From Shouchella lonarensis (GTDB taxonomy: Bacteria > Bacillota > Bacilli > Bacillales > Bacillaceae_D), in assembly GCF_900096965.1 (NCBI RefSeq), contig NZ_FMYM01000006.1:62001-126000 (forward strand): DNA of 64,000 nucleotides. Direction: 5' to 3'. Shown one piece after another: positions 40,041 to 48,566 of the stretch. Under the pieces are notes generated by a model. It ran no database searches and was not told the DNA's origin. It saw only the letters and a list, made by a program, of their open reading frames with translations. A program made the translations under genes and the position numbers. Every line of letters begins with the position of its first letter. Position 1 is the stretch's first letter.

Positions 40041-40223
40041 CTTTTATTTCCTCCTCTTACTCGATGGTTTAAACCCATTTTACATCATTTAATGTAAAAA
40101 ACGAAATTATGGGCGATTTTATGCAATATTATGCCACACTCCCATACTTTTTTATCTTTTTGCCGAAATTTTAGCAAGAAAAATAAGAAAAGGACTTCCG
40201 ATGAAGAAGCCCTGAAACCATAT

Positions 40224-40547
40224 TTACAGCAATACAATTGCCGCCAACGCTGTTAATGGTAATATCCAGCGCCGCCAACCGTATGGACGAGGACGATGAG
40301 GTGGATAGCCGTAATAAGGATAACCATAACCAAATTGCCGGTTTTGTGTTGCCTCATATCCTTCTATTTGAGACAAAAGAAGTGGCTGATCATGTTCATC
40401 CACGGGATACATGACATACAAATAATTTTCATCAACATATTCGATAATGGATTCAAATTCTTGCCCGTCTCCCATCGTTAATTTCACTGGATAATTTGTA
40501 TACTGTTGTCCTAATGACATGAGCGATTGCTTATGTTCATCGGTCAT
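40224..40547 (-). CDS. Unrecognised small protein with C-terminal membrane helix
   Basis: 107 residues from ATG 40547 (after GGAGGG). A soluble domain (KLTMGDGQEFESIIEYVDENYLY) that may be a small SH3-like barrel is followed by a Tyr/Pro/Gly-rich linker (YGYPYYGYPPHRPRPYGWRR) and a short terminal hydrophobic segment. Similar small Tyr/Gly-rich proteins occur in spore formers, but I do not recognise a family. Confidence 0.6.
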   Translation of the reverse strand: MTDEHKQSLMSLGQQYTNYPVKLTMGDGQEFESIIEYVDENYLYVMYPVDEHDQPLLLSQIEGYEATQNRQFGYGYPYYGYPPHRPRPYGWRRWILPLTALAAIVLL

Positions 40548-40688
40548 TCTCATTCCCTCCTTCCTCTCTAACCATTCTATTCTTGAAAAAAAAATAGGTG
40601 AATGACATAGCCACTCATGTTATACTATAAAAAAAGATTGCTCCTCAACAAACATACATGAAACCGCTACCAGGAAGGTGATATGATC

Positions 40689-40868
40689 ATGGTTTATTTT
40701 TTAACAGCTTTCGCAAAGGATGGTGCATCACTCCTCAATGAGCGTTTTGATGCGACATCGGATATAGAAGCCATGGCATTGGCTAAAGACATGTTAGCAA
40801 AAAATGATGCATTGGAACGGACCCACCGTCTCACACGTAGCGGTAAACTGTTGCTATTCGCACGTTAA
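40689..40868 (+). CDS. yhzD: YhzD-family protein, 59 residues
   Basis: Short conserved Bacillus protein: MVYFLTAFAKDG at the N terminus and THRLTRSGKLLLF at the C terminus match YhzD. Start at the third of three candidate codons (ATG 40689), eight bases after GGAAGGTG. Function unknown. Confidence 0.8.
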   Translation: MVYFLTAFAKDGASLLNERFDATSDIEAMALAKDMLAKNDALERTHRLTRSGKLLLFAR

Positions 40869-40901
40869 AGCGAACCTCCTTAAAGACGTTCGCTTTTTTG
40901 T
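40867..40901. terminator. Convergent terminator of yhzD
   Basis: AAAGCGAAC (40867-40875) pairs with GTTCGCTTT (40888-40896), then TTTTG. It overlaps the last codons of the HAD gene. Confidence 0.75.
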
Positions 40902-41761
40902 GTAAATGCGCCTCTATTTGACAATGAAAATTGCTTTCGGAACACTTCATGTACCATATAAGCAAATCCATCCTCCTCTGCAGTACGCGTTATCCAACTT
41001 GCTTGTTGTTGTACCGCTGGACTAGCATTCCCCATTGCAACACCGAGTCCGGCGTGCTCGACAACTTCTAGATCGTCATCTCCCATCCCAATAACGACCA
41101 ACTCTTCCGCGGCGATGTTTTCTCTACGAAGCAACCATTGCAACGCGCGCCCTTTTGCGGCTCCTTGACCGAGTATCATCATGCTTCCCTCTGATGTGCG
41201 CGCAATATCTAAGTCCCCTACCTCTTCTGCCAGTATATCCCGAGCATAGCGTGCATCCGATTCATTTTCAAAGCGAAGCGTAAAGTTAAGTGGACCTTTC
41301 CCTTCCTTTAAAACTTGCTCATATAAGGAATCAACATAGGTCGTCGGATACACAATGTAATCGCCCGGAGAGGTAAGCGATATGCGGGCAAGCAATGTTT
41401 GTTTTTGATTGTCTTTACTCGCAACGGCATGATCATCATACATGAGGCGAATATCGCCATGAAACCGTTCCAATACATGACACGCATCTAATGCAACTTC
41501 AATATGCAGTGAACGATCGAACCATTCCTTTTTTTCCGTATCGGAAATGAGGGCACCACCATGGGCAATAATCATACATTCCATTTTTAATGCTTTTGCC
41601 ACTTTCCTCGCATAAGTATAAGGCTTAGACGTCATTAACACGATTTTAACGCCTTTCCTTTTTAAATAGTTCATGGCATCCTTTGTTCGTCTTTTTATCT
41701 TCTCATCTGGTCCTACTAATACACCATCAATATTTACTGCGAGTAACTTATAAGTCTTCAC
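40880..41761 (-). CDS. yhaX: YhaX-type HAD (Cof) family protein
   Basis: 293 residues with the Cof-type HAD fold: motif II MTSKPY, motif III lysine near GAAKGRALQWL, motif IV GMGDDDLEVVEHAGLGVAMGNA. The first motif reads VNIDGVL, so the usual nucleophile aspartate of DxDG is Asn, while the second Asp is kept. Phosphatase activity is therefore doubtful. YhaX of B. subtilis, a sporulation-phase member, is as I remember it similar at this position. Confidence 0.8.
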   Translation of the reverse strand: MKTYKLLAVNIDGVLVGPDEKIKRRTKDAMNYLKRKGVKIVLMTSKPYTYARKVAKALKMECMIIAHGGALISDTEKKEWFDRSLHIEVALDACHVLERFHGDIRLMYDDHAVASKDNQKQTLLARISLTSPGDYIVYPTTYVDSLYEQVLKEGKGPLNFTLRFENESDARYARDILAEEVGDLDIARTSEGSMMILGQGAAKGRALQWLLRRENIAAEELVVIGMGDDDLEVVEHAGLGVAMGNASPAVQQQASWITRTAEEDGFAYMVHEVFRKQFSLSNRGAFTQKSERL

Positions 41762-41844
41762 GTGATGTTCCCTCCTCTTAGATAGCTTGTGCTTGTTTTA
41801 GGTGTATGTGAGAAGACAAATAAGTAGAACCGCTCGGATGCTAA

Positions 41845-41874
41845 AAAAAGACCCGTCACACTTTTGTGACCGGC
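41845..41874 (-). terminator. Terminator of yheB-yheA
   Basis: Minus strand GTCACA-AAAG-TGTGAC followed by GGGTCTTTTTTT. Confidence 0.65.
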
Positions 41875-41891
41875 CTCATCTACGCATGGTG

Positions 41892-42251
41892 TTATTCGTC
41901 TTCTTCTGCTAAATGTCCATAAATCTCTTCTAACGGTTCTGTAATAATTTTATTCACATCTGCAATGATCATGCTCATCTGTTGCTCTGTTTCCATCAAC
42001 TTTGAAATGAGCGTATGTTGTGAAACGAGCTCAAACTGCTTTTGTGCCTGCTCGGCCTCTTCAGGTGAGATGTCCATTCCTTGCATTTGCTTTTGTTGTA
42101 ATGACATCTGTAACTTCCGGAAATTATCGAACATCTTCCGCGCAATATCATCAGCAGCAATTTGTTTGTGTAAATCTTGTAGTTGTACAAATGCGGCGTC
42201 TTCTGCTAGTGCTTGCTTTAACTCATGTGCCTTGTCATATGTCTTTGACAT
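41892..42251 (-). CDS. yheA: YheA (UPF0342/YlbF-like) helical protein
   Basis: 119 residues, all helical and charged: DDIARKMFDNFRKLQMSLQQKQMQG and METEQQMSMIIADVNKIITEPLEEIYG match YheA. It belongs to the YlbF/YmcA superfamily, some members of which form an RNase Y accessory complex; YheA itself is of unknown role. It follows yheB by 75 bases. Confidence 0.88.
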   Translation of the reverse strand: MSKTYDKAHELKQALAEDAAFVQLQDLHKQIAADDIARKMFDNFRKLQMSLQQKQMQGMDISPEEAEQAQKQFELVSQHTLISKLMETEQQMSMIIADVNKIITEPLEEIYGHLAEEDE

Positions 42252-42326
42252 GTTATCAGCTCCTCAAAAATCAGTCTTACCGACTATAACATGTTTTGTG
42301 CAGAAGATACAGTCTGAGCGATGTCT

Positions 42327-43472
42327 TTAATACAAAAACTGGACAATGAGCGCTTGTAAACAACCAACAACCGCACCAATTAGACCACCAAAATACGTAA
42401 TCATTCGTAGTTCCTGCTTTGTTACCGCAAGAATTAACTTCTCAAGATGCGGCATTGACAATGACGCCACTTGGACTTGAATGATCTCTTCTATTTTTAA
42501 CTTCTGTAGCAGTGATTTGACTTGACCTTGTATGTAAACAAGCACTTGCTGTACCACATTCGGTACCCACTCATCAACAACATTGTTTTCATATGCAGAT
42601 GTCCATGTATATAACGGTGCATCTAACCAATCTAACAAAGGTACTTCTCCTTCGAATGTGAGGATCACTTTTTCTGATATTGGGGAGACATATGCTGTCA
42701 ACTCAAACGACTGTAACGGGCGCGTTTGAAATTTTTCCCACTCTTGTTGTAAAAAGCGCTCCGCCATTTCTTTTGTACGCTCATCCGCCAGCAAGCGTTT
42801 GATTTCTGGTGTCAGCATATCGACTAATTTCTCCCGCGAGATAAACATCGAAACCATACTTCCCAATTTCCCTTTCGTTTCTATAAAACGCTCAACCATA
42901 CTTGAAATGGCTTTCTGCCCCTCTGCACTCTCAATATACTGTTGCCCTTTTTCTAGAAACAGATGGACTGCCTTTGGTAACCAGTCTGTCACTTGTTGTG
43001 CTAACGCTGGAGGTAGCAGTGCTTCAACTGGTCTATCTTTATTTTCCTCCAAAAATGTCGTCAACTTTGTTTCGAGCCATTTTTTAGACAAAGACGTCAA
43101 CCGTTCTCGTCGCACATCGATCTGAAACCATTTTTGAAAAAAGTATGCCACACTTTCCTCACGTTGTAACCACGCACGCACAGTTTCCTGCGTCCATGTC
43201 GTCATTTCTTTGACAAACGGACTCGCTCCAAGCTGCTTTTCGATCCCTTCTGCTGTTAATAAATGCTGTCCGACAATCCGGCCAAGCTGTACCGACAATT
43301 CTTGCTGACGCTTCGGTAATAAACCTGGGGTAAAAGGGACTTGATAACGCCCGATTTTGTACGCACGATAAGGTCTAAATAACATCCGAATGGCAAGTAA
43401 ATTGGTCGCCGCACCAACGAGCGCACCTACGGTTGCCATAAATAAAATTAATACAATTACATTCACGCTCAA
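42327..43472 (-). CDS. yheB: YheB, DUF445 membrane protein
   Basis: 381 residues with an N-terminal membrane helix containing GALVGAATNLLAIRMLFRPYR, the DUF445 signature, FTPGLLPKRQQELS, a long helical cytosolic or spore-facing domain and a C-terminal helix (FGGLIGAVVGCLQALI). Length matches B. subtilis YheB. It forms a small operon with yheA. Confidence 0.9.
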   Translation of the reverse strand: MSVNVIVLILFMATVGALVGAATNLLAIRMLFRPYRAYKIGRYQVPFTPGLLPKRQQELSVQLGRIVGQHLLTAEGIEKQLGASPFVKEMTTWTQETVRAWLQREESVAYFFQKWFQIDVRRERLTSLSKKWLETKLTTFLEENKDRPVEALLPPALAQQVTDWLPKAVHLFLEKGQQYIESAEGQKAISSMVERFIETKGKLGSMVSMFISREKLVDMLTPEIKRLLADERTKEMAERFLQQEWEKFQTRPLQSFELTAYVSPISEKVILTFEGEVPLLDWLDAPLYTWTSAYENNVVDEWVPNVVQQVLVYIQGQVKSLLQKLKIEEIIQVQVASLSMPHLEKLILAVTKQELRMITYFGGLIGAVVGCLQALIVQFLY

Positions 43473-43601
43473 CGCTTACTACATTTTCAATCGTAGCAAG
43501 CTCCCTCCTTCTATTCACATTACACATGCATGTCATCATTACATATGACTCCATCTATGTTACACTAAAAACAGCTTTTCATCACGACTGGAGGAAATGA
43601 T

Positions 43602-43853
43602 ATGCTTGTCCACTTTGAATATAAACCATTATCAACTATTGGTCGTAAAAAATCTTGGGCCTTTAAATGCTATTATAAACAACAATTTATTGCCGGTACG
43701 TACCATTACAATGGAGATATTACATGGCAAACACCCCCTAAAAAAGAAGAGCCTATGTTAAAAGAGGCCATTCACGATTTAATGCTTTATCATGTATATG
43801 AATCTGAACACCAACCTGCGATGCATAAAACCGAATCATCCTCCCCATCCTAA
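43602..43853 (+). CDS. yheE: YheE-family protein, 83 residues
   Basis: Short protein (HFEYKPLSTIGRKKSWAFK, GTYHYNGDITWQTP, IHDLMLYHVYE) matching YheE, found by yheAB and sspB in B. subtilis. Behind GGAGGAAATG. Function unknown; the Ser-rich tail is not conserved as far as I know. Confidence 0.8.
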   Translation: MLVHFEYKPLSTIGRKKSWAFKCYYKQQFIAGTYHYNGDITWQTPPKKEEPMLKEAIHDLMLYHVYESEHQPAMHKTESSSPS

Positions 43854-43911
43854 ATGAGACAGGCGAGTCATACAATTAGATCACTCGTTCTCACGAAAGA
43901 AGGGATAAACG

Positions 43912-44082
43912 TTGAAGCGGAAACAAACAAAAGAAGACTGTGATGGTCGCGCGTGCTATGAAATGGACGTCGACCGTTACATTAACGAAGGCTTAAGCGG
44001 TGGACGTGTTGATCCGCACTCAGGTGGGCTCATTGAGGAATCTCTCTCGTTAAAAGAAGAAGAACCACCCGCTAAGTCATAA
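43912..44082 (+). CDS. Small acidic protein, 56 residues, unrecognised
   Basis: TTG-started frame after GAAGGGAT. The peptide includes CDGRACYEMDVDRYINEGLSGG and an acidic tail (SLSLKEEEPPAKS). The DRYINEGL.GG pattern looks conserved, reminiscent of small spore or stress proteins, but I cannot name it. Ends at a clear terminator. Confidence 0.6.
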   Translation: MKRKQTKEDCDGRACYEMDVDRYINEGLSGGRVDPHSGGLIEESLSLKEEEPPAKS

Positions 44083-44111
44083 AACAAGCTGCACATGCCA
44101 GCTTGTTTTTC
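44083..44111 (+). terminator. Terminator of the small acidic gene
   Basis: ACAAGCTG and CAGCTTGT arms around CACATGC, followed by TTTTC. Confidence 0.75.
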
Positions 44112-44143
44112 AATGAATACTGCATTTAAAAAGGATGAATCAA

Positions 44144-45025
44144 ATGATTGACGACATTAAACATGCTTTTAGTCATGCTCATTGGCAAAATGGAGAAAAT
44201 AAAGCCGCCCGCTGGTCTTTACAAGACCCTCACACATGCACTGTCATCCATCTCAATCGAACGAAACTCACGGCAAGAGAGCAACTGCTCCTTGCGCACG
44301 TATTCACAGAGGTTAACGAAAGTATGATACCAAAAACAGCGATTGAGAAAAAATGGTTTCACTGTTTACGTGAGCAGCAAGCGCCTCATCCTGATCCTCA
44401 TCAAACATATATCCCTGTTTACTTCAAATTAACTACAGCGCCCATGGATCTCTCAAGCTTCAGAGAAGCTGTGCATCATATTTTCCCCCATAACACAGCA
44501 ATCATATGGGAAAGTACGACAGAAGGTCTATTCATCTATGCAGTGCAACCATTAGAAGATGATGTCGACCTTGAAGCGCTCGCAACACTCCTTCAAAGTG
44601 ACTTTTATACAAATGTTGCTTTATTAAAAGGCATGCCGTTACCAATAAAAGATGTCCATGACGCGCTGCACTTTTCGAAGCAATTGTTTTCATTTGCCCA
44701 CAATATTCATCCGGAGAAGAACGTCTTATGCGCTGCGGAAACTGCTATATCATGGCTGACGCAAACGATCACACCGACACAATTTGCGAAGGTGAAGAGA
44801 TACTTTTTGCCAGCACCAATACTCACGGATCAAGAACTTCTCCGCGCTATTATCGTTTATCTTAACCATCATATGAACATCTCAAAAGCAGCGAATGCAC
44901 TTCATTTACACCGAAATAGTTTACAATACCGTCTGAACAAATTTATGAATCGTACTGGACTAGACTTAAGGCGCTTCCCTCACGCTGCCATTACCTATTT
45001 CCTCCTTCAGGGACAAAACGTGTAG
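44144..45025 (+). CDS. PucR/CdaR-type transcriptional regulator
   Basis: 293 residues. The C terminus is the PucR-type HTH (LLRAIIVYLNHHMNISKAANAL, HRNSLQYRLNKFMNRTGLDLR). The N-terminal ~200 residues are a ligand/GGDEF-like region without motifs I recognise. Such regulators act on sugar diacid, purine or transporter genes. It sits directly before an MsmX-type ATPase, so it may control it. Start at ATG 44144 after AAGGATG. Confidence 0.8.
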   Translation: MIDDIKHAFSHAHWQNGENKAARWSLQDPHTCTVIHLNRTKLTAREQLLLAHVFTEVNESMIPKTAIEKKWFHCLREQQAPHPDPHQTYIPVYFKLTTAPMDLSSFREAVHHIFPHNTAIIWESTTEGLFIYAVQPLEDDVDLEALATLLQSDFYTNVALLKGMPLPIKDVHDALHFSKQLFSFAHNIHPEKNVLCAAETAISWLTQTITPTQFAKVKRYFLPAPILTDQELLRAIIVYLNHHMNISKAANALHLHRNSLQYRLNKFMNRTGLDLRRFPHAAITYFLLQGQNV

Positions 45026-45158
45026 CCATTGTCTATCTGCCCAAGTGATACTCGTTCTTTTTGTGCAGCTTGACAATAGCCAAAGAGCTGTAAATTCTCG
45101 TACAATTAAGTTGAAATCGCATACAACATACGTACATGAAAATGATGGAGGTATAATC

Positions 45159-46259
45159 ATGGCATCGATTCAATTAAAACATATTCATAAAATTTATGAG
45201 GGCAATGTAAGCGCCGTTACCGACTTCAATTTAACTATTGAGGATAAAGAGTTTATCGTTTTTGTTGGCCCATCAGGGTGCGGGAAATCAACAACATTGC
45301 GAATGATTGCTGGGCTGGAAGAGATTTCAAAAGGAGACCTCATCATCGACGGGAAACGTATGAATGAAGTTGCACCAAAAGACCGCGATATTGCGATGGT
45401 CTTTCAAAACTATGCCTTATATCCACATATGAACGTCTATGACAATATGGCATTCGGCTTGAAGCTGCGTAAATTTAGTCAGTCTGAAATTGACCAACGT
45501 ATTAAAAAAGCCGCAAATATTTTAGGGCTTGAGCACATGCTCGATCGCAAACCGAAAGCGATGTCAGGCGGACAACGACAACGCGTTGCGTTAGGACGCG
45601 CGATCGTTCGTGATCCAAAAGTCTTTCTGATGGACGAGCCTTTATCCAACTTAGATGCAAAATTGCGCGTACAAATGCGTGCAGAAATTATTAAATTACA
45701 TCAACGCTTACAAGCGACAACAATTTATGTGACACACGACCAAACGGAAGCAATGACGATGGCGAGTCGTATTGTCGTCATGAAAGACGGCATTGTGCAA
45801 CAAATTGGTTCTCCAAAAGATGTATATGATCACCCAGAAAATATGTTTGTTGGTGGATTTATTGGCTCCCCAGCAATGAACTTCCTGCATGGACGTTTGG
45901 ATGGGGCTGATTTCGTCATTGGTGAAACACGTATCCAAATTCCAGAAGGAAAACGGTCGCTTTTGCGTAAAAAAGGTTTTGATCATGGTGACATCGTTTT
46001 AGGCATTCGCCCTGAAGATATTCATGAAGAACCACTATTTATTTCGGCAAGCCCGAACACATTAATTTCAGCACCGATTAGTGTCGTTGAGCTCACTGGT
46101 GCTGAAAGTATGTTGTACTCTGACATTGCTGGACAGTCGTTTATCGCCCGCATCAATGCGCGTACCCATGTCCAAAGCGGTGACGTACTAGAACTTGCTC
46201 TTGATATGAACAAAGCACATTTCTTTAATCCTGAAGATGAAAGACGTATCCGTGATTAA
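45159..46259 (+). CDS. msmX: Multi-sugar ABC transporter ATPase, MsmX type
   Basis: 366 residues. Walker A GPSGCGKST (about 39), Q loop VFQNYALYPHM, signature MSGGQRQR (about 135), Walker B VFLMDEPLSNLDAKLR, switch H THDQTEAM, and the C-terminal TOBE/regulatory domain of UgpC/MalK proteins. MsmX energises several sugar importers; no permease genes lie nearby, which fits a shared ATPase. Start at ATG 45159 after GGAGGT. Confidence 0.93.
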   Translation: MASIQLKHIHKIYEGNVSAVTDFNLTIEDKEFIVFVGPSGCGKSTTLRMIAGLEEISKGDLIIDGKRMNEVAPKDRDIAMVFQNYALYPHMNVYDNMAFGLKLRKFSQSEIDQRIKKAANILGLEHMLDRKPKAMSGGQRQRVALGRAIVRDPKVFLMDEPLSNLDAKLRVQMRAEIIKLHQRLQATTIYVTHDQTEAMTMASRIVVMKDGIVQQIGSPKDVYDHPENMFVGGFIGSPAMNFLHGRLDGADFVIGETRIQIPEGKRSLLRKKGFDHGDIVLGIRPEDIHEEPLFISASPNTLISAPISVVELTGAESMLYSDIAGQSFIARINARTHVQSGDVLELALDMNKAHFFNPEDERRIRD

Positions 46260-46265
46260 AAAGTA

Positions 46266-46294
46266 AGAAGGCGACGACCGTCGCCTTCCCCTTT
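46266..46294 (+). terminator. Terminator of msmX
   Basis: GAAGGCGAC (46267-46275) pairs with GTCGCCTTC (46280-46288), then CCCCTTT. Confidence 0.75.
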
Positions 46295-46325
46295 AAGCAA
46301 TGCTTATTATTTTTGTGAATCCTAA

Positions 46326-46508
46326 TTAGAAATGTTTCCCAGCTCCCATTTGAACAAGGCGCTTTGTAATTTCACCGCCAACAGATCCGTTCGCACGAGA
46401 AGTTGAATCTGGACCAAGATTGACACCAAATTCAGAAGCAATTTCGTACTTCATTTGATCAAGTGCTTGTTGTACTCCAGGTACAACCAAGTTGTTTTGA
46501 TGTTGCAT
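46326..46508 (-). CDS. Alpha/beta-type small acid-soluble spore protein
   Basis: 60 residues. DNA-binding spore protein made in the forespore under SigG. The GPR protease site is [29 protein letters not shown] is the conserved C-terminal half. Strong AGGTGAG ribosome site. In B. subtilis sspB occupies this neighbourhood. Confidence 0.93.
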   Translation of the reverse strand: MQHQNNLVVPGVQQALDQMKYEIASEFGVNLGPDSTSRANGSVGGEITKRLVQMGAGKHF

Positions 46509-46590
46509 ATCATCTCACCTCCCTATGTGAAAATAGAATGTCTCAACGCAATACATTTTATGTATCATGACAAAAAAATTTTAGATACAT

Positions 46591-46618
46591 AAAAAAACCA
46601 CCCTTTTACAACGGGTGG
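46591..46618 (-). terminator. Terminator of the acyl-CoA operon
   Basis: CCACCC (46598-46603) pairs with GGGTGG (46613-46618). The minus strand reads GGGTGG then seven Ts. It overlaps the last codons of the synthetase. Confidence 0.75.
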
Positions 46619-48531
46619 CGTAATGCACGAATGGTGTGCAAGCTATCATGATTTTCCAATGCTGACAAGTCGCCTACATCCTCGCCGAGAAAAGTTTTTT
46701 TCAACAAACGGCGCATCACCTTACCATTGCGCGTCTTTGGCAAAGCCTTCACTGCGTAACACGCGCGGAATCGTAAAGATTTTCCAAGCTTTACCTCAAC
46801 TAACGTTTGTAATACTTGCATCAATTCTTCATCTAAGACGACTTGATCTTTTACGACAACAAAAGCAAGTGCTGCCTCTCCTTTTACATCATCATTTACA
46901 CCAATCACCGCTGCCTCAATCACATCACAATGACTGACCAACACCGTTTCTATTTCAGCTGGTCCGACCCTTTTACCAGCAATGGTTAAGACATCATCTG
47001 AACGTCCCGTAATACGCCACTCACCGCTTTCATACAACACCGAGTCGCCATGTACCCACACATGCTCAAATCTCTGCCAATACGTCTGCAAATAACGCTC
47101 ACGCTCTTGCCAAAAACCCGCCGTCATACCGACCCATGGTGCCGTCAATACGAGCTCACCGACTGCATGTTCAACCGCTTGCCCCGTTTGATCATACACC
47201 GCTGCAGCCATGCCAGGAAGGGCACAGTTAAATGTCGATACGCCAATTGGTTTCGTCAGTACATTACCTAAAATCCCACCGCCAATTTCCGTGCCGCCAC
47301 TGTAATTAAAAATCGGAATGCGTTTTCGTCCAATTTTTTCATACAACCATAACCATGGATCATCATTCCACGGCTCTCCGGTCGACGCAAACACGCGAAC
47401 ATGTTCAAGGGGGTCGCTAGGCACCGCTTCCTTGTGTGGCATTAAAGACCGAATAAGCGTAGGCGATACCCCAACGTGCGTCGCTTGATGCTTCTTTGCG
47501 ACATCAAATAGCCGTGTTTTTTGCGGATAGTCAGGTGTCCCGTCATAAAGAACAAGCGTTGCGCCATTGAGCAGTGCGCCATACAATAAAAACGGTCCCA
47601 TCATCCAACCCATATCGGTATACCAAAATAAAGCATCTTCACGACCAACATCCATACATATACCTGCATCAAATGCGGCTTTGATCGGGAAACCACTATG
47701 CGTATGGACAGCTGCTTTTGGGCGCCCTGTCGTTCCTGATGTATAGAGTAACATGAGTGGCTCGTCTGTTTTCATCGCTACTGTAGCTACATGTCTCTCC
47801 ACAGATAAACAATCGTCATATGACACATCACGCCCTTCTACCCAATCAATTGACTGTCCAACGCGTTTTGTCACAATCATTTGTTTTAGAGAAGGGACAG
47901 ACTGTGCCGCCGCGTCTGCTGTTTCTTTTAGTGAAATGATGTTGCCACGGCGGTAAAAACCATCGGCGGTAAAAAGCACACTTGCCTCACATGCGTTCAA
48001 TCGTGTCGCAATCGCCTCTTCCCCATAGCCAGAAAAAATCGGTGTTGTGATGACGCCGAGCTTTGCACACGCAAGCATAATTACGACCACTTCCGGTGTC
48101 ATCGGCATGAGCACCCCAGCAATATCTCCTTTTTTCATCCCTCTTGCGCTTAATCCTGCCGCAAGTTTCTCGACATTGTCCGCAAGCGCTTGATACGTCA
48201 TGTCGATCGTCGCCCCACACTCCCCTTCCCAAGCGAGTGCTTTTTTCGTGCGCATATGCGGGTCTTCTGTCCATTTCGTCACTGCACTATCAACAATATT
48301 AAGCGTCCCATCTTGGAACCATTTTGGGAAAGCGATGCCTTCATTCGTATTTAACACGGATGTATACGGCTTTTTCCAAACAATCCCAAGTGTACGCACC
48401 ACTTCATGCCAAAACCAGTCTGGATTTTCTATTGAAGCACGGTGAAAGTCTTCATCATTTATATAACCTAGTCGCTTCATCCACTGATATAAGCGCGTCT
48501 TTTCTATTTGTGCTTTTGTCGGTTGCCACAT
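46606..48531 (-). CDS. Acyl-/acetoacetyl-CoA synthetase
   Basis: 641-residue AMP-forming ligase. Adenylation P-loop LLYTSGTTGRPKAAVHTH (about 252), NYSGGTEIGGGI, the GRSDDVL hinge and the C-terminal lysine in PKTRNGKVMRR. The N terminus carries the ~100-residue extension seen in acetyl-/acetoacetyl-CoA synthetases. As last gene of a leucine-degradation-type operon it may activate acetoacetate. Start ATG 48531 after AAAGGAGG; the frame extends 13 codons upstream without support. Confidence 0.82.
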   Translation of the reverse strand: MWQPTKAQIEKTRLYQWMKRLGYINDEDFHRASIENPDWFWHEVVRTLGIVWKKPYTSVLNTNEGIAFPKWFQDGTLNIVDSAVTKWTEDPHMRTKKALAWEGECGATIDMTYQALADNVEKLAAGLSARGMKKGDIAGVLMPMTPEVVVIMLACAKLGVITTPIFSGYGEEAIATRLNACEASVLFTADGFYRRGNIISLKETADAAAQSVPSLKQMIVTKRVGQSIDWVEGRDVSYDDCLSVERHVATVAMKTDEPLMLLYTSGTTGRPKAAVHTHSGFPIKAAFDAGICMDVGREDALFWYTDMGWMMGPFLLYGALLNGATLVLYDGTPDYPQKTRLFDVAKKHQATHVGVSPTLIRSLMPHKEAVPSDPLEHVRVFASTGEPWNDDPWLWLYEKIGRKRIPIFNYSGGTEIGGGILGNVLTKPIGVSTFNCALPGMAAAVYDQTGQAVEHAVGELVLTAPWVGMTAGFWQERERYLQTYWQRFEHVWVHGDSVLYESGEWRITGRSDDVLTIAGKRVGPAEIETVLVSHCDVIEAAVIGVNDDVKGEAALAFVVVKDQVVLDEELMQVLQTLVEVKLGKSLRFRACYAVKALPKTRNGKVMRRLLKKTFLGEDVGDLSALENHDSLHTIRALRHPL

Positions 48532-48566
48532 GATACACAACCTCCTTTCTGTCCGATGGAATGTCA

